From positions 1 to 64,000 of the forward strand of contig DF240805.1 in NCBI GenBank assembly GCA_000507305.1: 64,000 nt of DNA. The letters run 5' to 3'. A program made the position numbers and the translations under genes. The notes beneath the pieces were generated by a model that was not told where the DNA came from, searched no databases, and was given only the letters and a program-made list of their open reading frames with translations. The DNA is from Breviolum minutum Mf 1.05b.01 (Eukaryota > Sar > Dinophyceae > Suessiales > Symbiodiniaceae). This document shows positions 20,558-32,424 of the stretch, one piece after another. Position 1 is the first letter of the stretch. The number at the start of each line of letters is the position of its first letter.

Positions 20558-21022
20558 ATTGGGATGGTCAAACCTTCGAGCACCTCGGCGATTCCAGCTT
20601 GATGTGCTGCTCTTCAACGTGACTTTCCACCCTCACGAAGTCACCTGAAAAACATGGGAGTTTTCGGAAATGGCTTTGTCTTTTTCCCAGTCCGTTGTGC
20701 CAAGACAAATCAAAGATTTCTTGAAGATGTTTAAAGTAAATCGGAGGTGCTTATACTAAAGATACTAAAGTGGGTTGCTACATTAAAACAAGCGTCCAAA
20801 TATAGATGGCAAAAGTTGGGGCAATTTTTCAAGCAGACCTCACCTTTTTCTCAAAAACTTCACTGTTTTTGTTTTCATACAGTGGACATCTTCACTTGTT
20901 CGCATGATGAATGAGGGGGTTGGCTACCCATGATGGAAAAATCACGCGAAACCTTGTGGTAATTCCTCATGTGGAAAATTATCATGCCATGCTCGGATCG
21001 GAATTTTATATTGATACATACA

Positions 21023-21124
21023 CGCGCGAAAACTAGCATGGAACCCTAACAAACTGGTGTTTTGTAGATGTTTCTCGTTTTCGAAGGCTGTAAAAAACTT
21101 CAGGTTCCATCGTAGTTTTCGGGA
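21023..21124 (+). mobile_element. Hairpin element, CTAACATGGAACC family, copy 1
   Basis: Left CGCGAAAACTAGCATGGAAC and right GGTTCCATCGTAGTTTTCGG are inverted copies separated by about 60 bp. Confidence 0.6.
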
Positions 21125-22475
21125 ATGTTTGCCCCTGGGTGAATGATCATGCTTCACTAAAGCCAAATTCCTGAGGTAAAATTAAAGCATTGTCAAATGG
21201 CTTGCAATAGCCATGACAGGCGTGGCAACTGGTGTGGTGGCTTCCGGTATTGACTATGGAATTGTTCGCCTAACAGAGCTCCGGTTTGGCTAAGCGAAGT
21301 AACAAGGCCATTCTTACAGGAGATCCTTCTTAAGTACCATTTGGGGAGTAGTCCCCTGACCCGGAGGCAACAGCAGCTTGGAGAATTGCACACATCGAAC
21401 CAAGATGAGCAGTGTTAAAAGCCGTAGCCGTATCCCTGTATCAAGTATAAGGGGTTGTTGCTACATGAGGTATTCCCATAATGAGCTACGACAAATTATA
21501 CTTCGCAAATCTGTATATACATACAATCTAAAGCATCTTCCCATATCGGAACCCCAAAGATTTCCATCATTTCCATCAACCTCCAACCCTCCCAGGCAGC
21601 AATGAGGTGCCTTTAGGTTCATCCATGGAGGTGGCAAACCTCTGATGGGGGATGGGGGTGAAGCAGTGATTCCTTTATGGCTGTTTCCTTAAATGGTGGT
21701 ACCCCCATTTCACACCTCAAAATGAGCATTTTTAGTAGGAAAACCCATGGGTTTGTTGGGGAAACCCACCATTTCAGGAAACACCCATATGTTTTTTCAT
21801 GTAAAACGAGAAACAACATCCAAGTTACAACAAAAACGGGAAACACAATGAACTTGTCCTGGTTTGTTGGGAGTTTTTTTTTTGGGCAAGACTTGGTATA
21901 AATTTTGGTGCGCAGAAACATACTACGTATTACTACGTGAATATCTCCAAGAAAAAGGGCATCTTTGAAAGGAAATTCAAAGGAATTGATCTGACAGAAC
22001 TTGATCCTGGAATTGTCAGATCATTTCGGGGAGGATTCTCATGCCCGCTTCTGGGGTGATGTTCGCAAAAAAACGTCGCAATTTCCACCGGAGAACGACC
22101 CTAGGCATCCATATGCTAGGTCTTGTTGAATGTTGGCAAATCTTCCACGGAAGCCGACCAACCGTCTGTTCAGAAAAAGAGTCTCATCAGAAAGGTATAT
22201 GTAACCCCCTGAAACCTATGCTGGACCTGCAAAATCCATACCATTAGGGAGGCAATTTTCGGGTTCCCACCTTTTTACTCCAACGGTCTGTTTCCGCCTT
22301 TGCTTTTTTCCGCTATTGCTCATGAGTTCCCTCTGGCCGCTTGTGGTCGACCATTTTTTGTTCCCTACCACCCTGGCAATCTGTGCTTGCCGGTGGGTCC
22401 TTTTGGGTCCCTTGGTCCTTGTGGTTCAACGACGTTAGAACATCCAACATCCCACGTGGTTTACCGTGCTCGCTG

Positions 22476-23781
22476 TCATCCGTGGTTCAACGACGCAGCG
22501 TAATTGATGTATTCATCCATCGAGATGGTGCCAGATAAATCCCGATCCACATCAATATAAAACCTGGCGGAAAGTGAGGCAGCCAAAGTGTCAAATATTA
22601 ACGTGCTGAAAATCATCAAACATAACTGGAATTACCCACATTTTAGACATATTTATATAGATACTTCTTTAAAACATCTTGGTTCAAAGCACAAATCGAT
22701 TAACACAAGTAAAAACATTTCCACAATCAAAAGTCTTGCGCAATAGATAAAGGTCAACATCCATAATCTAGTTGGTGGCTTCAAACCATTTGGCAAATAT
22801 TTGTCAAATTGGATGATTTCCCAAATAAATGTGACAAACACAAGTTGAAACCGCCAAATCTAAACAACTCACCTTCACCTCTCTTTGTCAGAGGTTTGGA
22901 GTCCCAAACCATCGAATCACCACCATGACTAGTAGCTGAAAGATGTCCACTGAGACTGCAATTTGAGTCACATGGACATCAAAAGATCCAAACATTTGAC
23001 ATGTAAAGCGATGTCAACTTAAAAATGATACACTATCAAGACCTACCTTGTAATCCTTGTAAAGGTTCCAAAGAAAATCATCAGAATAAAACAAACATGT
23101 TGGAAACAAACATGTAAACAACACACAAGAAATCATTTCAACATCATTTGTTTTTTTGCGAAAAGAAAAAATGTTACAACAAACAGATCCATCCAAGGAA
23201 CTGATGCAACTCTTTGGCATCCAACTCACCTTTAAATTGCGCCCGTACTTCTTGGGCATCAATCTGCTTGTCTTTGTTGAGGTCAAAATCTAAGAAATCC
23301 TTAGCTCCGATAAAGTCAGTTTTGTGCTGAGCTAGTTGGTTTAGCCAAAAAATTGTATGCTGGCATCACCTTACTCGATCATCCCGCCGTTTCAGTCTCG
23401 GGTTTGCTTAGGGTCCAGCTATGCTTACAGAACCGAAACCAACAACTCGGTTCATCACCGCCTTTCATCTGCCCCCATTTGGGAGTCCAAAATTAAGTGC
23501 ACCGGTTGGTTCAGTGGCCTTCCGATACTGCACAAATATTGATTGTGATTGAACATACTGTATGTAAATCTTCCGTGGTAGGAGAAAACTCCCCATGTGT
23601 CGACTTTGTCAATATTTTGATCCCTATTGAAATAGTACTGCAACCATACTTCCAGTTACAGTAATTGATCACCAGGATTTCTTTTGCACTTGCTCAAGTG
23701 AGAATCCTGTTGAAATTCTCCCTCCTCCGCCATGGCCGAAAGCCATAGCACACTCAGCCACCACCACATCTGCCACATCAT
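22476..23781 (-). CDS. Secreted/ER-lumenal EF-hand calcium-binding protein
   Basis: Exon 23781-23673 starts ATGATG and encodes MMWQMWWWLSVLWLSAMA, a good signal peptide, then an acidic/basic linker, ending at phase 1 before GTGATC. Exon 23331-23230 (enters phase 1, ends phase 1 before GTGAGT) holds EF-hand loop DLNKDKQIDAQE with ligands at positions 1, 3, 5, 7, 9 and 12. The last exon 22605-22476 holds a second, canonical loop DRDLSGTISMDE in FYIDVD…YINYAASLNHG and ends at TGA. A middle exon at about 22935-22873 (SHGGDSMVWDSKPLTKRGE) is tentative; the phases show at least one boundary is not yet right. Two EF-hands behind a signal peptide suggest a calumenin/reticulocalbin-like or other lumenal calcium protein; there is no KDEL-type tail. 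Confidence 0.65.
22768..22863 (+). mobile_element. CTAG-type introner-like element, copy 2 (diverged), inside an intron
   Basis: Left end CTAGTTGGTGGCTTCAAACC, interior ATTTGTCAAATTGGATGATTT, right end degraded (AGTTGAAACCGCC). It lies within an intron of the EF-hand gene but does not define its borders. Confidence 0.6.
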
Positions 23782-24359
23782 GGTTTGAGCCGACACTGGC
23801 TGAAAATAAGGACTAAAACACACTCCCTCATCTATCGAAATTGCCCAGGATTATCAATCAACAATTTTCCTGACACTCAAAAGAAAAACCAATTGCTAAT
23901 ATTGGATATCCTACAACGATTGCTTGCAATCCTAGTTCAAATATTAGCAACAAACAAATTGCCAACAAGAGATTGGTTGACATGGAGAAGTGAAGTTCCA
24001 TGACATCTCCTGTTGTTTAGAATCCTTTTTTGATGGCACCTTTCCCGACGCTATCTTCCCTTGGCCGCATTGGTTGCACATTTATATAGGTGATGTTTCA
24101 AAGCCACTCAAACGGGACATTCATTGCAAACCCTGTTTCCCCTAGCAATTGTCATGTTTCTTGTCGTTGTATTGACTAGTTTTACTCACATGAAAACCCT
24201 TCCACATTTTGGGAGTACAAACAGGTCTGTTTAAACCTGACACTTTGCGGTGAGAATCTGCACCTTTGTAACGGCAAAAACCCACAGAACAGCACCAAAT
24301 CTCAAGAATTGGGAATAGCGGTGCCAAATCCACGCAAACTACGAAGATATCACTCCGCA

Positions 24360-24452
24360 AAAGATTAACATGGAACCTGAGAGTTTTCACCCCTGGAAAA
24401 GGAAAATCATCTTCCAAACTCATCATTTTTCAGGTTCTATGTTAATCTTTGG
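24360..24452 (+). mobile_element. Hairpin element, CTAACATGGAACC family, copy 2
   Basis: Left AAAGATTAACATGGAACCTG and right CAGGTTCTATGTTAATCTTT are near-perfect inverted repeats. The interior GGAAAATCATCTTCCAA core is shared with several other hairpin elements in the window. Confidence 0.7.
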
Positions 24453-24725
24453 GGGTGTATATATCTGAATTTGGTTCGAAAATTAATCAACCAAACATCT
24501 TGTTTTCCGTGGGGGGCAATGATGAAAATGGGCCGTTTTCACCCTGAACAGTTGGATTTTTCAAGCAATTGCCAGTCATCTCATCCCTTTGAATCATTTC
24601 ACCAACCTCCAGACTCTAGATCCTAAAAAAAATGAAGGGAGGTTTCCCCATAGTATTATATTATATAACCCGAACCTTTCCCAGGTGGGTTTTCCCCCAT
24701 CAGAAAAAAGGTGGTTACCACTTTT

Positions 24726-24822
24726 TCACGAAGGTTTCGTTGAGGCTTCCGGCAAGGCGGCCATGATCGCTTCATTCTTGCCCTTTTTTTGATGCTTCGG
24801 GGGCAGCAAAGACACCGGCCCA
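24726..24822 (-). CDS. Probable terminal exon, unidentified gene
   Basis: After acceptor CCTTCAG| the frame reads GPVSLLPPKHQKKGKNEAIM then AALPEASTKPS and a TGA stop. Upstream minus-strand stretches at about 24940-24905 (before a GTACGT donor) and 25060-25019 (before GTGAGA) may be further exons. This gene would end about 950 bp before the start of the EF-hand gene on the same strand. Confidence 0.35.
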
Positions 24823-25263
24823 CTGAAGGTTTAGATGTATCAAACTGGTCATACAGAGTGGGATTAAACATGCACCAAGTATCAATATCAACTATACGTA
24901 CCGGTTGCTGGTTGGATTTTTTGGCAGCAAACAAAAATGCCAACTCAGTGTATTAAAAGATTTGTGGGAGATTTTTTTTGGTTGTTGTGAAGGTGGTCTG
25001 GAAATTGGAAATCTCACCATGAAATCGCCAGTGAACTCCGTTGATGATCCCTTCCGGCCCCCTGATGTTAGAATTGTTACAATGTGAATACTCTACAAGC
25101 AAACCAAAATTTCATTGATCACTTCTTCCCTTGCTTTGCTCTGTTCTTGATTTCTTGAATCTGGAATTACAATGGTACACACCACAAGCTCTTGATAGTC
25201 AATTACAACAGGCTTCAATTGAAGTTTGTAGCAACAAAGTAGTGACAAGTTTCTTAGATAAGG

Positions 25264-25312
25264 ACTAGTTGGTAGTTTCAAACCATCCCAAAAATACTAG
25301 TCAAACACCACC
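25264..25312 (+). mobile_element. CTAG-type introner-like element, copy 3 (left end only)
   Basis: CTAGTTGGTAGTTTCAAACC followed by CCAAAAATACTAGTCAAA matches the left half of the family; the right half is lost. Confidence 0.55.
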
Positions 25313-25977
25313 GGTTCGAAGACGAAATCCCCCGGCACCTTGTCCTCCCACCTGGCAGATTTCTGGAGAATTTATCGATGGGTTTTTGGGGTCCACTCGT
25401 AGGAAACACCATGGGGTCTACCCTTTAAGGGTTGTAAGTGATTGTAAGTGTAGATAGTGTAGTTATCCCTCAAGCCCTATAGTTATTCTTAGTTGGGTAT
25501 AATTAATTGATAACTAGTTTGACTAGGATGATCTTTAGGGCCTAGTGGGCTAAACAAATTTTATAGGGGAACCTTTTATCTGCAATTTGTTTTCCCAACC
25601 TTAACCCTGGCTCACTCCTCCTTTTGCGTTCTGGGGTATCTATACCAGAAATTTGCATGCATTCTGAATATATTTGACAAAGAATTCACTGACTCACCTT
25701 CAAATGCGACCAAAAGAACCAACAAAGTCACTATCTGATATACACTTTGCTGTATTTCTATTCAACACAGTACATTTTTTGGGGGGCAATTTTTTGGGGT
25801 CGGCTTTCCGGACTAAACCATCAATATCGCTTGCCTTACGCCTACGCATTGTGTCACGGTGGCATTCACCCAGAAAGTTGGATTCATGTGTCCAGTTGGA
25901 TTCCCCGCCCCTGCTCGAGAAAAAACTTTCATTTTGGGAGATTTTCATTTTCGGCATGTGAACTTTTTTGGGGGCCT

Positions 25978-26172
25978 TTAGATAGTAGGAACTTTGTAAT
26001 TTTGTGCTGGTATAGCTGGTAGATTCTTAAATCGCTCCTCATTTGGAAGGGGTTTGAAGATATCCCCATAGTCGTCTCGTTCCTTCCCTCTCTGCCAAAA
26101 ACGCAAAACACAAGCTAGTAGGAAGTAACCTAACCCAAAAGCGACTAAAAGCTTTTTGGATGCTTGACACAA
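25978..26172 (-). CDS. Probable terminal exon with single transmembrane segment and cytosolic tail
   Basis: The frame reads SKKLLVAFGLGYFLLACVLR (one membrane helix) followed by a charged tail FWQRGKERDDYGDIFKPLPN and ending NYKVPTI, then TAA at 25980-25978. The layout is that of a type I membrane protein with a short cytosolic tail. The next upstream exon, 26481-26378, is given separately. The family is not recognised. Confidence 0.45.
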   Translation of the reverse strand: MCQASKKLLVAFGLGYFLLACVLRFWQRGKERDDYGDIFKPLPNEERFKNLPAIPAQNYKVPTI

Positions 26173-26377
26173 AAAAGACACTTCTGGGCCCCTAGGTATT
26201 GAACATATCGATTTCCAATTTCTTCTATCTGACTATATAACAGGTATATACAATCACAAGAAATTTCAAGGAGAAATCATCTTGCCCGTCAAGGGGGGCC
26301 CATCATGGGTCTTTATTACCTTAAAATTAAAAAGAACTAACATAACATAACCCACCTTGAGAAAAAAGGAACATCAC

Positions 26378-26481
26378 CTTCAAAAATGCCAAAGGAGTTG
26401 GGGCCGCCTTGAGTCGTAGATGGACTTTGCATCCGTCTCCTGTGTGCTGTGTGATGTCAACACAAGCTAACCCACCGGAAA
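26378..26481 (-). CDS. Probable exon upstream of the membrane-tail exon
   Basis: 34 open codons run between acceptor TTCGGCAG| and donor |GTGATG, encoding SGGLACVDITQHTGDGCKVH and LRLKAAPTPLAFLK. The composition suits a lumenal β-rich domain. It ends in phase 0 while the tail exon needs phase 1, so either an exon is missing or one boundary is wrong. Confidence 0.4.
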
Positions 26482-27245
26482 CTGCCGAAACGAACATCAA
26501 AGGTGAGAAGCTGCCAAACAACAAATTTCTCGTGTTTTGTTTTAAAGATCCCTTCCCAAATTTGTAGCAAAAAGGGGAATGTTTGGAACCTCAAAACTTT
26601 TCTCCAGAAACAAACCTCTCTCAATATCAGCAATATCACTCCAAAGACGGAGTCACTTCCATGCACATGAATATTATCCAAGGTGACTAGAAATCCCCAA
26701 CTTAGCGTCATGCAACTAAGTGATGTTTCCGGATTTTTGTTATAGTTTTTTGTTGTTGCCCTTGCAGCGTTATAGAACTAGTATGACGAAACAAATGCTG
26801 AAATGGGATTCTGAAATAACTGGTAATGACTGGCGATAATTCATCCTCAAAATGCTGGCTAGAATAACCATGAATAACCTACATAAAATTACCTAAAAAT
26901 TGATATTGGAGGCATGTATCCCTAAATCAACATAACTCAACCAACCAGTGGGGTTATCTTTTCTCTAGCATTTCGAACATCTCCAGTCCGATTTTCACAT
27001 CCTCCACCACGCTTACGGTAATCTCTGGAAACTCGGCTGGATCAGCAAATGGATCCCAATCCTGTCGAGGGCAGTCGTCTCAGGATGAGAGTGGGAAGAG
27101 GTGGTTTCAACTGCAGATCTACCCTCTGGTAGTTCCTAACATAGCGATGGCTGGAAAAACTCCCCATTTGTTAATAGGAAATACTGTACATCTTCGATTC
27201 AATCCGGGTCCATTTTCCAGCCAGCTATGTCAGATTGCAGGAGTG

Positions 27246-27337
27246 CAGTTGGTAGTTTCCAACCTATGTGATTTTATTATTGGATCATCTACCCTACGGT
27301 AGGGGTGAAGATAGAATAAATTTCAATCCACCATCTA
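27246..27337 (+). mobile_element. CTAG-type introner-like element, copy 4 (diverged)
   Basis: AGTTGGTAGTTTCCAACC, then GGATCATCT, AGGGGTGAAGATA and AATCCACCATCTAG follow the family's order and orientation. Confidence 0.55.
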
Positions 27338-29778
27338 GAGATGATCTATTTGCTACTGGAAAAGACCCAGTGGATAAGGCAGGAACTGAAAATGGAGAGG
27401 TGATGATTTGACTGCACTACATGCGTTGCAAAAATGCATCTGTGTGTCGTGGCATGATTGTGCTTATTGCCCACTTAAAAACATGTTTTGTAAAACCTGC
27501 GCCCTTTTTGCGGACAACAAACTTGCCAAAAAAGGCCTCCATTTTCACTGCGATGCTCTGAAATCAAACCTGGCTGTGGGCCAACTGCCGGCACGTCATC
27601 TGATTGATAGCATCTGTGGAAGGCCAAGGTCTCATAGACTTTTCACAGACATTTTGCTACACTTTCCAATATTTAAAGGTAAAACAGCAGTCTGGAAACC
27701 TGCCTGAGGCAACTTCAAAGAGCCATAGGAAAAAGCAACCTAAACAATTCAACACGAACCTACCCACTGAGAAAATCACCAAAAAGTTCTAGACATGTGA
27801 GCCTTCTATGCGGCATGCTTTTCCATTTGCATCTTTTTGGGCGTGATGTGAAGACATAAATTCCAAATGAAAAACAATCACCGGAAATTGATAGCATCTC
27901 TTACATAAATCAAATCAACCTTTAAATTGATTGTTTAATCGTGGGGATTCCCATAGAGCATGTTAACTTTGGCCACCTGAGGAAAGGGAATCCCTTTCAC
28001 CACCCTGGTCTCGCAAGACCATTTGTCGACCTCGAATGTCTCTGCGCAAATCAAGCTTGGCGCTGCCAACTTGTATCTATTACTGGCACTTTGGCCAAGG
28101 AACTTTCACTATAAAACATCAGACTGCAACTGCAGTCTGCAATTACGCAATTTGCCACTTTCCAAGGTTTTTGAAAACAACTTGATTCTCCCAAACTTTG
28201 GAGATACGTACCTACGACTTCCATGTTATCCAACTTCTACTTATGTCAGAGTTCTTCCAAAATATGACTACATTGACTACCCTCTGCTTACGTGTTTTGT
28301 TTCCAAAAGCCACATATGTCAAACTTCAACCCGCAGTTTGGCAGTTTCGGTCATGGGTACAGCGACTGCTCAGTTTCCCAGAGCCAACCTCTCACGTTAC
28401 TCACAACACCTTAGAAGGCGAACTAGGCTCCGAACATGGTGTCACTAATGGGGGAAAATGCTGGATGTAGAAATGCAAATCTACACATTCACATGAGATG
28501 TCTTATCTTATCTGACACATCTTTAAATCTTGTCTGATCTTTTTGTTTATCTCACTTTGTCTTTTCTTTGTCTTATCCTGCCTTATCTAATGTTGCTTAT
28601 CCGCCTATCTATATATAAAATATGTATAAATAATATGTACACATCAAAAATCGTGAAACATGCTCCGACTCGATACGGTTGATCTTCAATGCACTTCACT
28701 TTATCAAAACCGAGGTGCTCAAGACAGTCATTCGAAGAGCCTCCATGAAGTTGCCATTCTGAAAATATCGATCACGTGCGAGCTCAAAACTCATATTGGC
28801 CTGCCAACGGTTTCAACGCGTCGCCATTTTTTCCATCATATTTTCACAGTCGTCCCCATTCCTGAAAGGTCATTTTAGGATTCCCCCTAAATTACTAACC
28901 TACCTTTTGCAATGATATCACCTCAACGGCAAAACATCTGTCAAAGCGAAATGGGTTGAGAAATTTGAGCTGGAACGCAGTGGATTGTAGGGTCAACAAA
29001 AATTGAGACGCACCTCATCAGTCCAAAACTCCTGTGGAAATTGAACACTTACCAACTATTTCGAGAAATCATATGTAACTTTCTTTTGGCCAAACAGTCC
29101 AACGTTCTTTTCTGTCAAAAAGAGCTATCTATTGTATGATCATACGGGCCGTCTACCGGGAAGATTCCGATTGCATAAACGTCCAGTTGACAAATTGACT
29201 GGTGATGAAACTATCGATTCATATTGATTGTGCTTAGTTATAAAAGCCTACACCCGTGAAAACAAACATAAAACATGAAACTCACCCCTTTGAGAAGGAC
29301 AAATCATCTTCCAAAACTGTCTTTTGTTTGGTTTCCAATGTTTCGCCATGTTATTTTTTCAGAGGATATACTGTATATGATAAGATTTCACCATTCACCC
29401 CCCAGAAAGATCAAGTCATTAAGGTTTTAGGCAAAACCCAAAACCTGCATGTCGATGGCAAACCGAAAGGAAACTCTGGGACTTGTCATCATTCCAGAGG
29501 GATTTGCGATCGACATGATGGATTTCGTGATCTTTTCTGGCTTTAGAGAAAACCTGACGTCATGAGGGGAAAAATGTCAACTTCCATCCATTTTTCCATC
29601 CATCTTCCAAAACTGCGTTTTTGATTCGTGATAAACCCCGGGGCTTCATGGCCCAAAGTTGCTTGGACTTCGACTCGCCGAGTTCTGGAGGGACGTATTT
29701 TTTTTGTGCTCCAGAAAATCCGTAGAGTCCTAAAAGAGCGTGAAAAAAAAAACAGGTGGGAACTCCAGAATCTTTACA

Positions 29779-29876
29779 CCCCCGAAAACTAACATGGAAC
29801 CTGAAAAGGATGGTTTCCAAAAGGAATCTCCTTTTCCAGGGGTCCATTTTCAGGTTCCGTGTTAGTTTTCGGGGGA
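29779..29876 (+). mobile_element. Hairpin element, CTAACATGGAACC family, copy 3
   Basis: The best copy: left CCCCCGAAAACTAACATGGA plus ACCTGAAAA, right TTTTCAGGTTCCGTG plus TTAGTTTTCGGGGG. The arms are about 29 bases and nearly perfect. Confidence 0.75.
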
Positions 29877-30011
29877 GTACATCAGGGTTGATTTGTCAAA
29901 AACTATTCAAAGCAAGAATCCAAAATCTCTTCCGGGAATTTTATTAAACCACGAACATCAATCACGTTTGAAACCACAACCTAGTGCACTCACTTCAGCC
30001 CCAGCATTGAC

Positions 30012-30164
30012 CTGCGAATAGAGTGCCATCTGGTAGAGGATTGATCCCATCTGTGACAAGAGCACCGCACCCTCCAATGTATTGCCAAGCTTGGCTCTTA
30101 GAATGGCCTGCCAAATTGTTGGGCTGGCATTGGAATGGAGCAGGGCCAGTCGTTTGGAGAAACT
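30012..30164 (-). CDS. Probable exon, helical repeat protein
   Basis: 51 codons in phase 0/0 lie between acceptor AACCCTTAG| and donor |GTCAAT. The peptide is RLALLHSNASPTIWQAILRA followed by KLGNTLEGAVLLSQMGSILY and QMALYSQ, rich in Ala/Leu helices and loosely TPR-like. Neighbouring exons not assigned. Confidence 0.4.
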
Positions 30165-30778
30165 CTAAGGGTTGCCAAAGTGATTCTCACTCGGATAAAG
30201 TAACGGCACAAACTCCGAATGTCCTGGTTTATCAATTACACTGCACTTCTTTTCTGTTTTTGTGACTTACGTCAGTCGCGTGAGTTTTTCTTTTTTGTGC
30301 TTTCCAAATGCTGGTGTCACCGTGTAAACGTTTATCAAACTCGAAACGTCAACCTGTTTATGATCTCCATGGCTGGACCAGGAAAATTGATCGAATTTTC
30401 CATGGAGGGCCATCAGTTCCAGGCAAAGAACTCATCTTGCGCTTCCATTCAAACATTATCAAACATTGGGATTGGAAGAGTATGTTACTGACACTTGCTT
30501 AGCAATCATTTTTACCAATGTGGAGTTGTTATGAAGTACTCCAAATTCCCAACTTTTGCAAACAACATCTTATCACACCCAGCTAGACAGCTAGACTTAG
30601 CTACCCTCACATCAGTTGAGTTGTGCCAGCCAACTGGACCACCCGAGCTCGGTCCCAGCCTGCCATGCTTGCTTCATGTGTGAGAGTCCTGCTTCAACTT
30701 CACCTATTGGGGAGGCTTTCGCCCAGGAAGGGCGCTATGAAAGGTTGGGTTCATTCCAAACATTTTTGATGAATCTCT

Positions 30779-30893
30779 GGAAGTTTAACAAACAAAACAC
30801 CTGAAAATAGGCCCTTCCCAAAAGGAAAGGATCGTTTTAATCATCCATAATCATCCATTTTTCAGGGGCGAGATGTTAAACTGCAGGAGATCC
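30779..30893 (+). mobile_element. Hairpin element, GAAGTTTAACA family, copy 1
   Basis: TCTGGAAGTTTAACA…ACCTGAAAA pairs with TTTTTCAGGGGC…TGTTAAACTGCAGGAG. Copies also at 38406 and 54767. Confidence 0.55.
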
Positions 30894-31643
30894 GAGAAGG
30901 GGCTCCAACAACAGCTCCCCGATGACAACAGGGAAATTTTCAACATCCCAAAAGTGCTCCGAAGAGCTTCCCCCATGTTTTGGGTGTATCTGTGCTATCC
31001 CACCCCAAGAAAGTGAAGATTACCACTGGTGGGACCCAGGCCTTGAGATAAATAATAAACATATCATACATGCTCATACAAGAAAATATGCATGAATGGA
31101 ATTGAAAAACTGGCAAGCACTCAAACCCAATTGATAAAAACATGGAAGAAAATCAGTTGCCATGTATGTTGCCCAATGTAATCAAGTCATTTTCCACCTA
31201 CTATCTAAAAGTGCATAACACCAAACAAAAATCCAATTTTCACCAACATTTTCACCAACCGCCAACAAAAAACAACAACTTTCCTGGGGGTCCCTAGGTT
31301 TTTGGCAGTTTCAGAGCTGATATGGCCTGAAGCGACAGAAGCTGCACCCATACTGCTAAGAATGCGTGCTTTTCCCAGCTCATCATTACGAGCATCGAGG
31401 CCGGCGCTGGCCTTCCGGGCTCAATGGAGGGATGGCTAGTTACCCCCAAGCAGGTGGCGATTAGTTTTCGGGGATATTTACATAAACCAAGACTTACATG
31501 GGGGATCCTTTCCAGGTGGTATCTGAAACAAGTGATAGAAAAACATGCTGTTTTGGTGGAAATAACTCAGTAACATCCCCCAAGGATGTTGCAGCTCAAA
31601 GGGGGATGTTAACAGGATAAAGTGGGATGACTTAATGGAATTG

Positions 31644-31767
31644 CTAGTTGGTGGTTGAACCAACCCATTTGAAAAATATTATATAGATATATGATATATC
31701 ATATACTAGTCAAATTGGATCATTTTCCCAGGGGTGAAAATTAGAAATATTTGAAACCACCACCTAG
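31644..31767 (+). mobile_element. CTAG-type introner-like element, copy 5, with AT palindrome insert
   Basis: Left CTAGTTGGTGGTTGAACC, right ATTTGAAACCACCACCTAG. About 27 AT-rich bases (around GATATATGATATATC) split the usual TATTAGTC interior, apparently a small nested insertion. Intron-like reading on the minus strand would join a frame in phase 1 on both sides. Confidence 0.8.
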
Positions 31768-32203
31768 ATCCTGCATCCATCCAATCCCGTTTTTAATAGG
31801 GACTCCCATCATGACGTAAAATCCTTTTTAAAGTGGGTAGTGGGTAGCATCATCCCTCCCAATTCTGGTACATAAATTAGCCCACGTGGCGCCTGCAGTT
31901 CAAGTGTCAAACATGTTTAGTACAAAAAAAGCAGATGAAACGTAACATGGATCACCCGGCTGCGGTATGACATGGTTGGAAGAGGGGTTAGTGATGGTGA
32001 GGCTGGGATGTAAAGTTGTTCCAGCATTCGGTTCACTGCAAAGCATACACAAAGTTAAAATATTGGAACGACTATGTGCTGTCATGCAAATCATGCAATC
32101 TGTCTATAAATTCCAGCCCTTCCCTTTGTTTTTAGAAATATCAATTATACTACTTTTCCTCATCCTTCCTCCAATCATGAGTTGATTGTTGGAAGGCGGG
32201 TAC

Positions 32204-32364
32204 CTTCCATTTTTTAAGAGGCACGCCTCATGAAAGAACATCATGGCATCCTTTCTTCTGCCCACTGCAGCTGCAGCAATGGCCATATTTCCAGAAACAG
32301 TGATGCCATCAGGACTCTGTAAATGATGATGTTTCCTGACTACACTAAGGCAAGGTCCAACCAT
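32204..32364 (-). CDS. Probable exon of a TPR-like protein
   Basis: 53 codons run from acceptor ACGTTTTCAG| to donor |GTACCC. They include SPDGITVSGNMAIAAAAVGR and RKDAMMFFHEACLLKNG; the spacing of Ala, Gly-Arg and aromatic residues resembles a tetratricopeptide repeat (A…GR…A…F..A). The exon at 32846-32958 on the same strand is similar in kind, so both may belong to one TPR protein. Confidence 0.45.
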
Positions 32365-32403
32365 CTGAAAACGTCCAAAATCAGGACCAGTCCACCACCC
32401 GAA

Positions 32404-32424
32404 ACACACACACACACACACACA
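32404..32424. repeat. CA microsatellite
   Basis: About ten CA dinucleotides in the intron just upstream of a predicted exon. Confidence 0.85.

Larger units (their letters stand above)
19694..22475. other. Interval with repeats, no firm gene
   Basis: Contains an introner-like element at 20464-20557, a hairpin element at 21023-21124 and an AT-rich tract at about 20185-20220. Frames are open on both strands but none has convincing splice partners. Confidence 0.45.
26482..30011. other. Interval with repeats, no firm gene
   Basis: Holds a diverged introner-like element (27246-27337), a hairpin element (29779-29876) and a right-end remnant of the introner-like family at about 29966-29984. Open frames on both strands near 28020-28470 are protein-like but lack convincing splice sites. 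Confidence 0.45.
30165..32203. other. Interval with inverted-repeat elements
   Basis: Holds a hairpin element at 30779-30893 and an introner-like element at 31644-31767. The minus-strand stretch just before the latter (about 31812-31764) reads MMGVPIKNGIGWMQDL and may be exonic. No other supported gene. Confidence 0.45.

Noticed and set aside
28023-28448. 141-codon plus-strand frame
   Set aside because: Both strands are open and neither has matching splice sites or a known motif.
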